Source: Paludibacteraceae bacterium (lineage in GTDB: Bacteria; Bacteroidota; Bacteroidia; Bacteroidales; Paludibacteraceae). Taken from it: a stretch of 64,000 nt of DNA. The DNA lies in NCBI GenBank assembly GCA_905233415.1, contig CAJOEX010000005.1, positions 124,001-188,000 of the forward strand. The letters are read 5' to 3'. A program made the position numbers and the translations under genes. Below, piece after piece: positions 18,491 through 27,271 of the stretch; position 1 is the stretch's first letter; each line of letters starts with the position of its first letter. The notes under the pieces are model-generated. The model was not told the DNA's origin, ran no database searches, and saw nothing but the letters and a program-made list of their open reading frames with translations.

Positions 18491-19009
18491 ATGAAGAAAA
18501 TTGCAACCATCATAGCATTCATTCTATCTTTGACTGTTTATGCCGAAGATTCTATTCCTGTGCTTGACAGTATTCCGGTCGTTGATAGTCTTTCTGTGGA
18601 CACACTGGCTGCAGACACGCTTTCCGCAGACTCTACGGCAGCCACTATCTTTGAAGCCATGCCCAACGTAACGGTGCACCAGGATTCAATCATCCGCGAT
18701 TTGCTGCTTGACAAAGCACTCGGACGCGAACTGGAAGACACCGATGTTCAAGGTTACCGCGTCCAGATTTACTCGTCCAACCACCAGCAAATGGCGAAAC
18801 TGGAAGCCATGCGGCTTGAGAAAGACATGCAGGATAAAATCGATGTGCCCGTTTATGTGACCTATACGCCACCTTTCTGGAAAGTGCGAATCGGCGATTT
18901 TGCCACATACGAGGATGCACAGGAATTCAAAAACAGTTTTGTGCAACAGTTCCCCGAACTGCTCGGAGACACTTATGTTGTACGCGACCAAGTGACATTA
19001 AAAAGATAA
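18491..19009 (+). CDS. Exported SPOR-domain protein
   Basis: A 172-aa protein with a signal peptide ([18 protein letters not shown]), a low-complexity Ser/Asp/Thr/Leu segment with repeated DSIPV/DTL units (about residues 22-60), and a C-terminal SPOR domain from about residue 90 ([13 protein letters not shown] ... [18 protein letters not shown]). SPOR domains bind peptidoglycan lacking stem peptides at division sites, so a periplasmic septal role is likely. Start at ATG 18491, one base after the kinase stop. Confidence 0.88.
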   Translation: MKKIATIIAFILSLTVYAEDSIPVLDSIPVVDSLSVDTLAADTLSADSTAATIFEAMPNVTVHQDSIIRDLLLDKALGRELEDTDVQGYRVQIYSSNHQQMAKLEAMRLEKDMQDKIDVPVYVTYTPPFWKVRIGDFATYEDAQEFKNSFVQQFPELLGDTYVVRDQVTLKR

Positions 19010-19011
19010 TT

Positions 19012-19593
19012 ATGCAGACATTTACAGAAAATAAAGTCACCACAAAAGCCATTGCCTCTCACATTTCGGCAATTATTTCCGCATTGGGTGAAGACGTAAA
19101 CCGTCAGGGCTTGGAACGCACTCCCGAACGGGTCGGAAAAGCCTTTCAGTACCTCACTAAAGGTTATAACGAAGATGCTGACGCCATTCTTCAGTCCGCT
19201 TTGTTTGACTCGGACTACCGTCACATGGTGGTAGTAAAAGACATTGACTTCTATTCTTTGTGCGAACACCATATCCTGCCTTTCTTCGGAAAAGTGCACA
19301 TTGCCTATATTCCGAACGGCAAACAAGTGACCGGCTTGAGCAAAATTGCCCGCGTGGTGGATGTCTATGCACGGCGGTTGCAAATTCAGGAGCGCATGAC
19401 CACCCAGATTAAAGATTGTATTCAGCGCACCCTTAATCCTTTGGGCGTTATGGTCGTGGTGGAAGCAGAACATTTGTGCATGAAAATGCGTGGTACAGAG
19501 AAGCAAAACAGTATCACTACCACTTCGGACTTCACCGGCGCTTTCAATCGTCCTGAAACCCGCGAAGAATTTCTCAAGTTGATTCGTTCTTGA
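19012..19593 (+). CDS. folE: GTP cyclohydrolase I
   Basis: Converts GTP to 7,8-dihydroneopterin triphosphate, the first step to tetrahydrofolate. The 193-aa enzyme has the zinc ligands in LCEHHILPF (near residue 83) and the later Cys in [11 protein letters not shown], plus [10 protein letters not shown] and QERMTTQI. Last gene of the gyrB-folE cluster. It is followed by an 11-bp repeat array and a bidirectional terminator shared with rpsT. Confidence 0.97.
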   Translation: MQTFTENKVTTKAIASHISAIISALGEDVNRQGLERTPERVGKAFQYLTKGYNEDADAILQSALFDSDYRHMVVVKDIDFYSLCEHHILPFFGKVHIAYIPNGKQVTGLSKIARVVDVYARRLQIQERMTTQIKDCIQRTLNPLGVMVVVEAEHLCMKMRGTEKQNSITTTSDFTGAFNRPETREEFLKLIRS

Positions 19594-19611
19594 TGCCCCT
19601 GCCTAATACGA

Positions 19612-19665
19612 AGGGTTACAGTAGGGTTACAGTAGGGTTACAGTAGGGTGACAGTAGGGTGACAG
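19612..19665 (+). repeat. 11-bp tandem repeat (AGGGTTACAGT x 5)
   Basis: Three AGGGTTACAGT units followed by AGGGTGACAGT and a last 10-base AGGGTGACAG, about 20 bases after the folE stop. The longest and cleanest array of its class in the window. Confidence 0.95.
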
Positions 19666-19680
19666 ATACGTCACAAACAC

Positions 19681-19711
19681 AAAAGGGGGCTACCAAACGG
19701 CAGCCCCTTTG
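19681..19711. terminator. Bidirectional terminator between folE and rpsT
   Basis: AAAGGGGGCT and AGCCCCTTTG pair with one bulged G around a short loop. A-tract on the left and T-tract on the right allow termination of both converging genes. Confidence 0.8.
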
Positions 19712-19731
19712 TTATATAGGGTTAATTGTGA

Positions 19732-19986
19732 TTAAGCGAGTTTGTTAACGAAAACAGCCAGTTTTGACTTCAAGTTAGCAGCTTTGTTGCGGTGAATAAT
19801 GCTGCGTTTTGCAAGCTTGTCCAGCAACGAACTAACTTTCGGCAGTGCCTCAGCGGCAGCAGCTTTGTCTGTAGTGGCACGCAGGTCGCGAACGGCGTTG
19901 CGGGCGGTTTTTGCATAATAATGATTGTGTGCCTTGCGGGTTGCAGTCTGGCGGATACGTTTCAAAGATGATTTGTGATTTGCCAT
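19732..19986 (-). CDS. rpsT: 30S ribosomal protein S20
   Basis: An 84-aa basic helical protein starting [21 protein letters not shown], diagnostic of S20, which binds 16S rRNA in the 30S body. A tRNA-Glu gene lies directly upstream on the same strand and no promoter is seen between them, so both probably come from the promoter at 20133-20164. Confidence 0.97.
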   Translation of the reverse strand: MANHKSSLKRIRQTATRKAHNHYYAKTARNAVRDLRATTDKAAAAEALPKVSSLLDKLAKRSIIHRNKAANLKSKLAVFVNKLA

Positions 19987-20027
19987 CTTATAAAGTGATT
20001 TTTAATTTTTAATTTAAATTTAACAGT

Positions 20028-20102
20028 TGGTAGCCTATAGCAGAGTCGAACTGCTCTTTACAGAATGAAAATCTGTCGTCCTAGCCGATAGACGAATAGG
20101 CC
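20028..20102 (-). tRNA. tRNA-Glu (anticodon TTC), CCA encoded
   Basis: On the minus strand the RNA begins GGCCTATTCGTCTATCGGC, has a D-arm with GGCTAGGAC, an anticodon loop with TTC flanked by T and A, a TTCGACTC T-loop and an acceptor end ATAGGCTA followed by CCA (20030-20028). All four arms pair. First gene of the tRNA-Glu-rpsT unit. Confidence 0.95.
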
Positions 20103-20132
20103 ATTTTTCGGCTTTTTTCTCAAAAGCGGCTG

Positions 20133-20164
20133 CAAAAGTACTACAAAAGTTTGGAATACACAAA
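20133..20164 (-). promoter_or_regulatory. Promoter of tRNA-Glu-rpsT
   Basis: On the minus strand: TTTG at 20164-20161 and TACTTTTG at 20140-20133, spacer 20 bp. Divergent from the promoter at 20200-20231. Confidence 0.8.
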
Positions 20165-20199
20165 TTTTTTTGAAAAAAAATCACTTTTTTTTGCAATAT

Positions 20200-20231
20200 A
20201 TTGTCTATATCGACTATTTTTTGTACCTTTG
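20200..20231 (+). promoter_or_regulatory. Promoter of the barrel protein / TPP-riboswitch receptor operon
   Basis: ATTG at 20200-20203 and TACCTTTG at 20224-20231, spacer 20 bp. It is the only promoter visible upstream of both 20254 and the riboswitch-controlled receptor gene. Confidence 0.75.
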
Positions 20232-20253
20232 CAGCCGATTTTGAAGTAAAAAC

Positions 20254-21027
20254 ATGCGAAAAAGTATTTACACTTTATTACTCATATGCGCATGCGTAAG
20301 CACGTATGCGCAAGATGCTCCCAAGCAGCCGGATTTGCAAACTACCGACAGCCGTTTCTTTGACCCGACAAAGAAAGAAACCAAGCATGAGGATTATACA
20401 TTTGGCGTTGCTTACCGCTTTGAGGTGGGCTATATCCAGAACTATCAACATTCCTTGCACAAGAATTATCCGGATATGTTCCTGCACGGCGGTCGTTTGG
20501 GCGTTACGTTTGATTTCCTGCTTCCGTTACATTTCAGCATGCAGACGGGTATATTGGTGGATGTCGCATATGGTGCCAACAGCCAACACTGGCGCTCACA
20601 GGATGCACCGAGCGTACAACAGGAGTACTTGCGCCATCGTGTTCTTGAAGCCGAACTGACTATTCCTATCCGGGCTTATTATACCGTGCCGCTATGGAAG
20701 CAACTGAATATGTTCTTCTTCACGGGACCGCAGTTCAGCATCGGACTGACAGAGTATGACTTTATGCAGGAACATTTGAGTGAAGGCACACAGGCTTGGG
20801 TGGAGGAACAAGGCTATCACACATCCGGTTACGACCGTCTCGCAGACAAGGAACTGCACCGAATCAATGTCCAATGGGGAGTTGGAGGCGGCTTTGAATG
20901 GGACGTTTTCCGCCTGCAAGCAGGTTATCAGTTCGGGCTGAATAACATGGTACGTAAAAAAGTCGTCGATAATCAACATATGTGGCAGTGGGGATGGTTT
21001 GTCACCTTCTGCTACAAATTCAAATAA
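20254..21027 (+). CDS. Outer-membrane beta-barrel protein (PorT-like porin family)
   Basis: A 257-aa exported protein: signal peptide MRKSIYTLLLICACVSTYAQ, then alternating amphipathic strands (FGVAYRFEVGYIQNYQ, RLGVTFDFLLPLHFSMQTGIL, IRAYYTVPLWKQLNMFFFTGPQFSIG, GGGFEWDVFRLQAGYQFGLNNM) and a terminal WGWFVTFCYKFK with an aromatic residue near the end as in outer-membrane barrels. Function unknown. It sits 8 bases ahead of a TPP aptamer and probably shares a transcript with the receptor gene, so a link to thiamin uptake is possible but unproven. Confidence 0.75.
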   Translation: MRKSIYTLLLICACVSTYAQDAPKQPDLQTTDSRFFDPTKKETKHEDYTFGVAYRFEVGYIQNYQHSLHKNYPDMFLHGGRLGVTFDFLLPLHFSMQTGILVDVAYGANSQHWRSQDAPSVQQEYLRHRVLEAELTIPIRAYYTVPLWKQLNMFFFTGPQFSIGLTEYDFMQEHLSEGTQAWVEEQGYHTSGYDRLADKELHRINVQWGVGGGFEWDVFRLQAGYQFGLNNMVRKKVVDNQHMWQWGWFVTFCYKFK

Positions 21028-21035
21028 TCCCTCTC

Positions 21036-21112
21036 TCATTTTCATTCGGGGTGCCGAAAGGCTGAGATAATACCCGTTGAACTTGAGCAGGTAATGCTGC
21101 TAAAGAAAATGA
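21036..21112 (+). promoter_or_regulatory. TPP (thiamin pyrophosphate) riboswitch
   Basis: All hallmark blocks are present: GGGGTGCC (21048-21055), GAAA-capped P3, GGCTGAGA (21060-21067), ATAATACCC, then TTGAACTTGAGCAGG and TAATGCTGC. P1 is formed by TCATTTTC (21036-21043) with GAAAATGA (21105-21112), and the ATG of the receptor gene (21109-21111) is in that 3' strand. Ligand-stabilised P1 would therefore hide the start codon. It begins 8 bases after the previous stop codon and no promoter is seen between, so control is probably translational within an operon. Confidence 0.93.
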
Positions 21113-23358
21113 AAAAATCTTGTATTTCCTTTTTGCTGTTATTAACGGGCATGACCGTACATGCCCAAGTATCTGACACGCTTACCATTCTTATGCGCCA
21201 GTTGGAGGACATTGAAGTGTCCGCTTTGCGCGTGCAACAGACTACGCTTTCCACTTCGACGGTCAAGAATGAAACACTCAACAAGGACAACACCGGACAA
21301 AACCTACCCTATCTGCTCACAACCACACCCGGTTTGCAGGTCACAAGCGACGATGGCTTGGGCATCGGCTATACCTATTTTCGTGTCAGAGGTACCGACC
21401 ACACCCGCATTAACATGACGGTTAACGAAGTGCCGCTTAATGACAGCGAAAGCCAAACGGTTTTTTGGGTGAACATGACTGACATGGGCTCATCCATCTC
21501 GCAAGTGGATGTACAACGCGGTGTTGGAACCAGTACCAGCGGCTCCGCATTCGGCGCCAGTTTGAACATGCAAACAAATATGCTGGACTCTGTCAGCCGG
21601 CTGACTTTGGCTTTTAATGGAGGTATGTACAATACATTTCGCGAAATGATTAATGCCCACGCTTCCATTTCCAACCGTTGGAAAATGAATGCACGCTTCA
21701 CAAAACTCAACTCCGACGGCTTTTTATACCGCACAAACAGCGACCTCTACAGTTACTACGGGGACATTGGCTGGTACGGAAATAAAACGCAAGTTATCCT
21801 GCGCGCCTTCGGCGGAGCGGAAAAAACCGGCATGGGCTGGGAAGGCGTGGACTACAACACCGCATACGGCATCAACGGAGCGGACAGGCGTTACAACCCC
21901 GCGGGCGAATATACAGTGCCGGACAGGCAGGGAAACGACTCTGTTGTATATTATCCGAACCAAACAGACAATTATGCGCAACAACATGCACAACTGACCA
22001 TCAACCACCATTTCACGTCCCGTTGGAGCATGACCGCGACTGCCCACTATACCCATGGAAAAGGCTACTACGAGCAATATAAAAAGAAAAAATACAGTTA
22101 CTGGGGCTTGCCTGACAGCGGCAAAACCTATGGTATGTACCAAAAATGGCTCCACAACCATTTCGCAGGCTTCATGCTTTCCGCGAAATATATGTCTGAG
22201 CCGGCAGATGTGCAAATAGGTGTCGCCGCAAGCAACTATCTCGGTCAGCACTGGGGACAATTGGAGTATCTGGCAACACCGCCTGCTACGGCTTTGCCTG
22301 TTCATTACGAGTATTACCGCAATGATGCCAATAAAATAGACGCCAATACGTATGCCAAAGCCAACTGGCGAATTCTTCGCAGCCGCTATTCGCAACTGGC
22401 ACTGTATGCCGACCTGCAGTATCGTTTCGTACGTTACACCCGCAACGGCATCAATGACGAAAATCTGGAAGACTTGCCGCTTTCGGTCGATTACCATTTC
22501 TTCAATCCCAAAGCAGGACTGACCTATCAGAACCACGGACATCAGTTATCTGCCTCATTCGCCATTGCCAACCGCGACCCAAGCCGTAATAACTACAAAG
22601 AAAACGTCACGTACGACCCGACTACACAAACCTATACAGGACTGCCGAAAGCAGAAACACTCTATGACTACGAGTTAGGCTATCAGTACAGCCACAAACG
22701 CTTCCAACTGGGGCTGAACCTCTACTTCATGGATTATGACAACCAACTCGTTCTGACCGGTGAATACAACGACATTGGCGTAATGAAAACCATCAACGTG
22801 AAGGATTCCTACCGCATGGGCGCGGAACTGCTGGCCGGTGTCAAAATCACAGACTGGTTTCGATGGGAAGGAAACATGGTGGTCAGCCGTAACAAGATTC
22901 AGCACTACAAGCAGTATATTGACTTGTACGATAACCAGGACAACTGGGAATGGGTAGGACAAGACTCTATTGAAGGCGATGTAACGATTGCATTCTCACC
23001 CACCATTACCGCAATGTCACTTTTTACGTTTGAATACGCAGGTTTTGTCGGAACAATACAAACCAACGTCACCAGCCGCCAGTATCTTGACAACACAATG
23101 GACGAACATGCCATGTTAAAAGCATATACGACTACCAACGTCAATCTGCAATATAACTTGCCGATGCGCAAGTGGATTACAGACCGTCGTGGCGTGCCCG
23201 AAATAAGACTGCTCTGTCAGTTGAATAATATCTTCAATGCCAAATACGCAAATAATGGCGGAGCGGACGCCAGCCGCTTTGCAGACGGCAGCCGCTGCAC
23301 GTGGTACTACGCCCAAGCGGGCATTAACGTCCACGCCGGCTTTGTCATACAATGGTAA
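21109..23358 (+). CDS. TonB-dependent receptor, probable thiamin transporter
   Basis: A 749-aa outer-membrane receptor. Signal peptide MKKSCISFLLLLTGMTVHAQ, then directly the plug domain (LTILMRQLEDIEVSALRV, LPYLLTTTPGLQVTSDDG, YFRVRGTDHTRINMTVNEVP, QVDVQRGVG) without an N-terminal carboxypeptidase-like domain, then a 22-strand barrel ending GFVIQW. ATG 21109 is chosen over 21094 because it directly precedes a proper signal peptide and sits in the P1 stem of the TPP riboswitch. That control makes thiamin or a thiamin precursor the likely cargo, as known for TPP-regulated TonB receptors in Bacteroides. No inner-membrane partner is adjacent. Confidence 0.88.
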   Translation: MKKSCISFLLLLTGMTVHAQVSDTLTILMRQLEDIEVSALRVQQTTLSTSTVKNETLNKDNTGQNLPYLLTTTPGLQVTSDDGLGIGYTYFRVRGTDHTRINMTVNEVPLNDSESQTVFWVNMTDMGSSISQVDVQRGVGTSTSGSAFGASLNMQTNMLDSVSRLTLAFNGGMYNTFREMINAHASISNRWKMNARFTKLNSDGFLYRTNSDLYSYYGDIGWYGNKTQVILRAFGGAEKTGMGWEGVDYNTAYGINGADRRYNPAGEYTVPDRQGNDSVVYYPNQTDNYAQQHAQLTINHHFTSRWSMTATAHYTHGKGYYEQYKKKKYSYWGLPDSGKTYGMYQKWLHNHFAGFMLSAKYMSEPADVQIGVAASNYLGQHWGQLEYLATPPATALPVHYEYYRNDANKIDANTYAKANWRILRSRYSQLALYADLQYRFVRYTRNGINDENLEDLPLSVDYHFFNPKAGLTYQNHGHQLSASFAIANRDPSRNNYKENVTYDPTTQTYTGLPKAETLYDYELGYQYSHKRFQLGLNLYFMDYDNQLVLTGEYNDIGVMKTINVKDSYRMGAELLAGVKITDWFRWEGNMVVSRNKIQHYKQYIDLYDNQDNWEWVGQDSIEGDVTIAFSPTITAMSLFTFEYAGFVGTIQTNVTSRQYLDNTMDEHAMLKAYTTTNVNLQYNLPMRKWITDRRGVPEIRLLCQLNNIFNAKYANNGGADASRFADGSRCTWYYAQAGINVHAGFVIQW

Positions 23359-23390
23359 GAAAGAGTACGGCATAACCGCACTTCTTGACC

Positions 23391-23412
23391 TTGAGGTTAC
23401 CCTGACGTTACC
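23391..23412 (+). repeat. Weak 11-bp repeat
   Basis: TTGAGGTTACC and CTGACGTTACC in succession after the receptor gene; two imperfect units only. Confidence 0.45.
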
Positions 23413-23468
23413 GAAGATGTGAACGGTGCGGACGACGGAATTTAACCTATTTTAGGTCATTTCTGCCA

Positions 23469-23523
23469 AATCGGCTCAAAAAAGTAAGATTTTTTGCATT
23501 TTTTTGATTTAATTGAGCCGATT
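23469..23523. promoter_or_regulatory. 11-bp inverted repeat upstream of the Fic gene
   Basis: AATCGGCTCAA (23469-23479) and TTGAGCCGATT (23513-23523) are perfect inverse copies separated by 33 bp of T-rich DNA. The right arm covers the position of the -33 element of the Fic gene, so this may be an operator; the Fic protein itself has a winged-helix-like N-terminus. Confidence 0.5.
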
Positions 23524-23539
23524 ATTCAAATATTTTTTG

Positions 23540-23547
23540 TATTTTTG
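23540..23547 (+). promoter_or_regulatory. -7 element of the Fic gene promoter
   Basis: TATTTTTG 23 bases before the start codon. No good TTTG is seen at the normal spacing; the corresponding DNA is the right arm of the inverted repeat. Confidence 0.5.
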
Positions 23548-23569
23548 CACCGATTTTAAAAGTTTGCTT

Positions 23570-24604
23570 ATGGAAACAGCTCGTGAAATACTGCATTTTT
23601 TGCATTTTCATCCTCTTTCTTCGCGAGAGAGCATACGCATCGGCATCGGTTTTCAAGAAAGCGATGCGACCCTAAAAAGACTTATTGCGGCAGGAGTAGA
23701 AGGCGGTGATATTATTGTGGAGGGTAAAGCGCGTGCGACGCGTTATTCCTTATCTAATCGTGCGCACTTGTTAATGCCGCTTGATTTAGATACCTATTTT
23801 GCACAAGATGTAGATGACAGACAAGTGCAGACAAGTTTTAACTTTGCGCTTATCAATGAGCAGTTGCCTGAAGTAGCTTTGTTTACGGAGGATGAATTGA
23901 AGCATCTCAATGAACTGCAGAAAGAGTTCCGTGCTCATTTGACCAATATGAGCGAAAATCAGTATCGCAAAGAGATGGAGCGTTTAGGCATTGATTTGAG
24001 TTGGAAATCCTCGCAGATAGAGGGTAATACCTATTCGTTGCTTGAGACAGAACGATTATTGCGTGAGAGCAAAACTGCGGATGGTAAGACCAAGGAGGAA
24101 GCTGTGATGTTGCTTAATCACAAGGATGCTTTACGTTTCGTATTGGACAATCCGGATTACCTGCAAGAACTGACCATTAGCCATATTGAAGATATCCATC
24201 AATTGCTGACTAAGGAATTATCGGTTGATAAAGGTATGCGCCATCGGCGTGTGGGTATAACCGGTACGCAATATCGGCCGCTGGACAATGAGTTTCAAAT
24301 TCGCGAAGCGATGCGGGATACATGTGCGTTAATTAATAGCCGCAAAAATGTATTTGAAAAAGCCTTGTTGGCGCTCTTACTATTGAATTATATTCAGCCC
24401 TTTATGGACGGCAACAAACGCACGGCACGTATTACAAGCAATGCGCTTTTGATAGCGAACGGATATTGTCCATTATCATTTCGGACAGTGGATTCGATTG
24501 ATTATAAGAAAGCAATGTTGATTTTCTATGAGCAGAATAATTTACATGCATTCAAAAAAATCTTCATTGATCAATATGAATTTGCGGTTAGAGAATACTT
24601 CTAA
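23570..24604 (+). CDS. Fic-domain protein with Gln in place of the catalytic His
   Basis: A 344-aa protein from ATG 23570. Residues 1-65 look like a winged helix (SSRESIRIGIGFQESDATLKRLI). The segment SSQIEGN near residue 147 matches the [S/T]xxxE[G/N] inhibitory helix of class II Fic proteins. The active-site loop near residue 277 reads IQPFMDGNKRTAR: the first His of HPFx[D/E]GN[G/K]R, which deprotonates the target hydroxyl in AMP transfer, is Gln, while Asp, Gly-Asn and Arg are kept. AMPylation is thus doubtful; nucleotide binding or another transfer may remain. Lies at the edge of an accessory island. Confidence 0.85.
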   Translation: METAREILHFLHFHPLSSRESIRIGIGFQESDATLKRLIAAGVEGGDIIVEGKARATRYSLSNRAHLLMPLDLDTYFAQDVDDRQVQTSFNFALINEQLPEVALFTEDELKHLNELQKEFRAHLTNMSENQYRKEMERLGIDLSWKSSQIEGNTYSLLETERLLRESKTADGKTKEEAVMLLNHKDALRFVLDNPDYLQELTISHIEDIHQLLTKELSVDKGMRHRRVGITGTQYRPLDNEFQIREAMRDTCALINSRKNVFEKALLALLLLNYIQPFMDGNKRTARITSNALLIANGYCPLSFRTVDSIDYKKAMLIFYEQNNLHAFKKIFIDQYEFAVREYF

Positions 24605-25218
24605 ATCAATCAGGGCGACTCAAATAATGAGCTTTGACTAAGCGGATAGAACGCGAACCATCACGGGACCCGGAGCGTCCTTCCGCTTTCGGAAGGAGCG
24701 GCTTCCGCCTAGAAAGGTTCTACGTAAAACAAAACAATCACGGGATCATTTCCCGAGAATACCCCAATTAAAGCCGAATCCCACGCCAGGTCAAAGAAAG
24801 TAATTCTTTTTCTTTATAATGGTGGTTCCAACTACATCAACTGAAAAAAATCAAAAATCAAATAAAGAAAATTATTTTTTTCTTTTACAAATGTCAAGTC
24901 CCTTCTGTAAGTCCTTTATTATTTATGCACAGATTTCGGACAATAATGAACGGATTTTGGACAATCATATTTGATTTCCGTTCATTACTGTTCAGTTTTC
25001 GGACATTATATGCCATTAAAACAGTACTCAATCCTTGCCGGAAGATGAAAAACTGTCCGGATTTCGGACACTGCCCGTTTTTGGCGTTTCTGATTTTGAA
25101 TAATCCCTGTGTATTTTGCCTTTATTTACAGACCTTCAGACCCCGTTTTTTCAAAAATGCCGATTTTCGTTTAAAAATGAAAATTTTGCTTATTTAGAAA
25201 ATATCAAAATAACACGAT
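24605..25218. other. Non-coding accessory spacer with several inverted repeats
   Basis: No convincing gene in 600 bases. 24650-24750 is GC-richer and foldable: hairpin CCTTCCG/CGGAAGG at 24679-24696, and two copies of ATCACGGGA (near 24659 and 24736), the second followed by TTTCCCG. From 24930 on it is AT-rich, with four copies of a TTTCGGACA-like motif (one reading TTTTGGACA) near 24933, 24956, 24997 and 25062, and an 11-bp inverted repeat TAATGAACGGA/TCCGTTCATTA (24944-24954 and 24977-24987). A 90-codon open frame at 24925-25197 follows these repeats and has no protein-like features. Possible structured RNA or remains of an integrated element. Confidence 0.4.
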
Positions 25219-25255
25219 AAAATAGGAAGTCGAAAATTTGACAAAGACCTATTTT
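25219..25255 (-). terminator. Possible terminator of the type III restriction operon
   Basis: AAAATAGG (25219-25226) pairs with CCTATTTT (25248-25255), which overlaps the stop codon of the restriction subunit gene. On the minus strand the stem is followed by a short T-rich stretch; moderate support. Confidence 0.4.
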
Positions 25256-27270
25256 AGTGATTCGCGGAATGATTCTTCGGTAAGCATATCTTCCTCGCCA
25301 TTACAGAAACGCGTGATTTGCCATGTATCTTCTTTGAGAAGCGGAAGATAGAAGATATAGCCTTCCAATTTCTTGGAACATGCGCGGTAACAATCTTTCA
25401 GGTGACGCACTTTGTCTTCGTACTCCGCAGAATCAATAGTCGAGGATGATAGGCGGTTGACGCTCTTGACCTCAAACAAATGAATTCGTCCTTTATGGTC
25501 TTTCATAACGAAATCCGGATAAGAAGAGTGTACACCGTCTGCATAGTACTCATAACGTATTTCAGAATTTGGGAGGAAGTTCTTGCCCCACAAATAGCGC
25601 GTCTCCTCATTGAAAAACTCACCAGGTTCTATGCGTACACTATACTTAGTAGCCACATCTTGCAATATACCAGCCCACTCGCTTTCCGCATCACTATCAA
25701 ATGTAAACGCGCCGTTGGTGGTTTTACGCCACACCCAACTCTTGACAGCGGAATTCTTATTACCGGTTTCCAGATAGTACGACCGCGCGGGGAAAGATGT
25801 CTCTTTCTCGGCGACTACCATACTCTCCTCGTAGTTGCAAATATATTGGTTGTACTGATGCCGTAGCGCGCTTATATTCATCATAAATTCTTTCCATTTA
25901 TCCACGCTCTCACCCGCGTACGCATAACACAAGTGCTGCAAATCGGTCTCAGTCCCTTGCAGTTTGCGGTAGAGCGTGAAGATATCTTCCGGCGCAACCG
26001 CACTCTTTCGGTTTTCAAAGAAGGTCTCTACATCAAAATCCTTGCGCTCGGTGGGCGATTTGAGACGGATGGTTTTGAGTGCCATCTTATGCTGAATCTG
26101 CTCGTCATTCCATAGGCTCACTTGCGTTGTTTTGGTTCGTTCTTGCGGCAGTATGCCCCAAATCCACGCGGTAGTAGCCAACTCTTGTTGCCCGGCATTC
26201 AGCGTCTCAAAATCCAATAATCGCGGATTGCGCCGTACACGTCCCATCACCTGTTCGTCCAATTGCTTGCTCTTGGTGTCCCGTACTTGATATAACATAC
26301 ATGCACGAGGGATGTCCCAGCCTTCGGAAATCACCATTTTGAAAATAATAACATCAATGGTAGAAGCCGGTAGTTTAGCGTACTCTTTCCATTTATCGAC
26401 TTTCAGTTTCTTGAGTTCGTCGTTGGTGTCACAATTTTTGTCTTTATCTACAATCAACATCCATTTGAGACGCTGATGCTCGGTTTTATCTAAAACGGGT
26501 TTGATGTGCCGAAGCCATTCTTCTTCCGCTTTCTCTTTGTTGGAGATTTGAATGATGAGACACGGATTGATGTCTAATGAGAGGTATTGCTGCTTGATTT
26601 CTTCGTACTTGCGGATAGCATCTTCCACTGTATCCGTTTCATCTCCAAACTCCACTCGTTTAATTAGTTTAGCTTGCACGGCTTCGTCATCGCTTATCTG
26701 CACGTCCGGCATCTGTCCGCGTTTGAGGTTAGGGGTGGCGGAGAAATTGAAAATCTTATTAAAGAACTTCGGTGAAATCTCATCGAGGTTGTTTGTCGCT
26801 TGGTGACACTCATCCTTGATGAGATAGATACGTTTGTTCTGCCCGCCGAATAACTCTCCGCGTGTCAATTGCTCCAGAAATGCGGTCATTGGACCCGCCA
26901 TCAAACGTCCATTCTTCTTGAACAAGTCACGAGGCAAGACATAGACATTGTAATCCGTTGGAATATAGAGTGTTTCCTCACCGCTTATCTCTGTCGAAAT
27001 GAGATACGGATTGAGTTTCGGGAATACGCCTTCTTCTCTGCGCTTGCAGAAAGAGCGGTAATTCTGTCCTGCCAAGTCTCCTTTGGAGAGTGTAGAAACA
27101 AGAAATACCACATCCGAATTCGCAGCAAGCACTTGGTTCATAAAGTCCGCCATCATATAGGTCTTTCCACTGCCTGTAGGCGCACGGAAAGTCAGTTCTT
27201 GCTTCTTCGCCGATTTAAGCAGCAATTCGCTTACCGCACGGCGTTGCAGATCCTTGATTTCTTGCAGCAT
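25249..27270 (-). CDS. res: Type III restriction enzyme, Res subunit
   Basis: A 673-aa helicase-nuclease. SF2 motifs: I RAPTGSGKTYMM (near 30), II DECH (near 150), III FSATP (near 175), VI QVMGRVRRNPR (near 343). The C-terminal nuclease is of PD-(D/E)xK type: YPDFVMKD near 585 and FEVKSVNR near 600. With the Mod partner it cleaves DNA away from two inversely oriented unmethylated sites after ATP-driven sliding. Shorter than many Res proteins (900-1000 aa), but all motifs are present. The start is one base after the mod stop. Confidence 0.93.
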   Translation of the reverse strand: MLQEIKDLQRRAVSELLLKSAKKQELTFRAPTGSGKTYMMADFMNQVLAANSDVVFLVSTLSKGDLAGQNYRSFCKRREEGVFPKLNPYLISTEISGEETLYIPTDYNVYVLPRDLFKKNGRLMAGPMTAFLEQLTRGELFGGQNKRIYLIKDECHQATNNLDEISPKFFNKIFNFSATPNLKRGQMPDVQISDDEAVQAKLIKRVEFGDETDTVEDAIRKYEEIKQQYLSLDINPCLIIQISNKEKAEEEWLRHIKPVLDKTEHQRLKWMLIVDKDKNCDTNDELKKLKVDKWKEYAKLPASTIDVIIFKMVISEGWDIPRACMLYQVRDTKSKQLDEQVMGRVRRNPRLLDFETLNAGQQELATTAWIWGILPQERTKTTQVSLWNDEQIQHKMALKTIRLKSPTERKDFDVETFFENRKSAVAPEDIFTLYRKLQGTETDLQHLCYAYAGESVDKWKEFMMNISALRHQYNQYICNYEESMVVAEKETSFPARSYYLETGNKNSAVKSWVWRKTTNGAFTFDSDAESEWAGILQDVATKYSVRIEPGEFFNEETRYLWGKNFLPNSEIRYEYYADGVHSSYPDFVMKDHKGRIHLFEVKSVNRLSSSTIDSAEYEDKVRHLKDCYRACSKKLEGYIFYLPLLKEDTWQITRFCNGEEDMLTEESFRESLK

Positions 27271-27271
27271 A

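Noticed and set aside
24925..25197. 90-codon plus-strand frame in the accessory spacer
   Set aside because: Phe/Leu/Ile-rich, built on repeated TTTCGGACA boxes, no start signals, no protein-like pattern.
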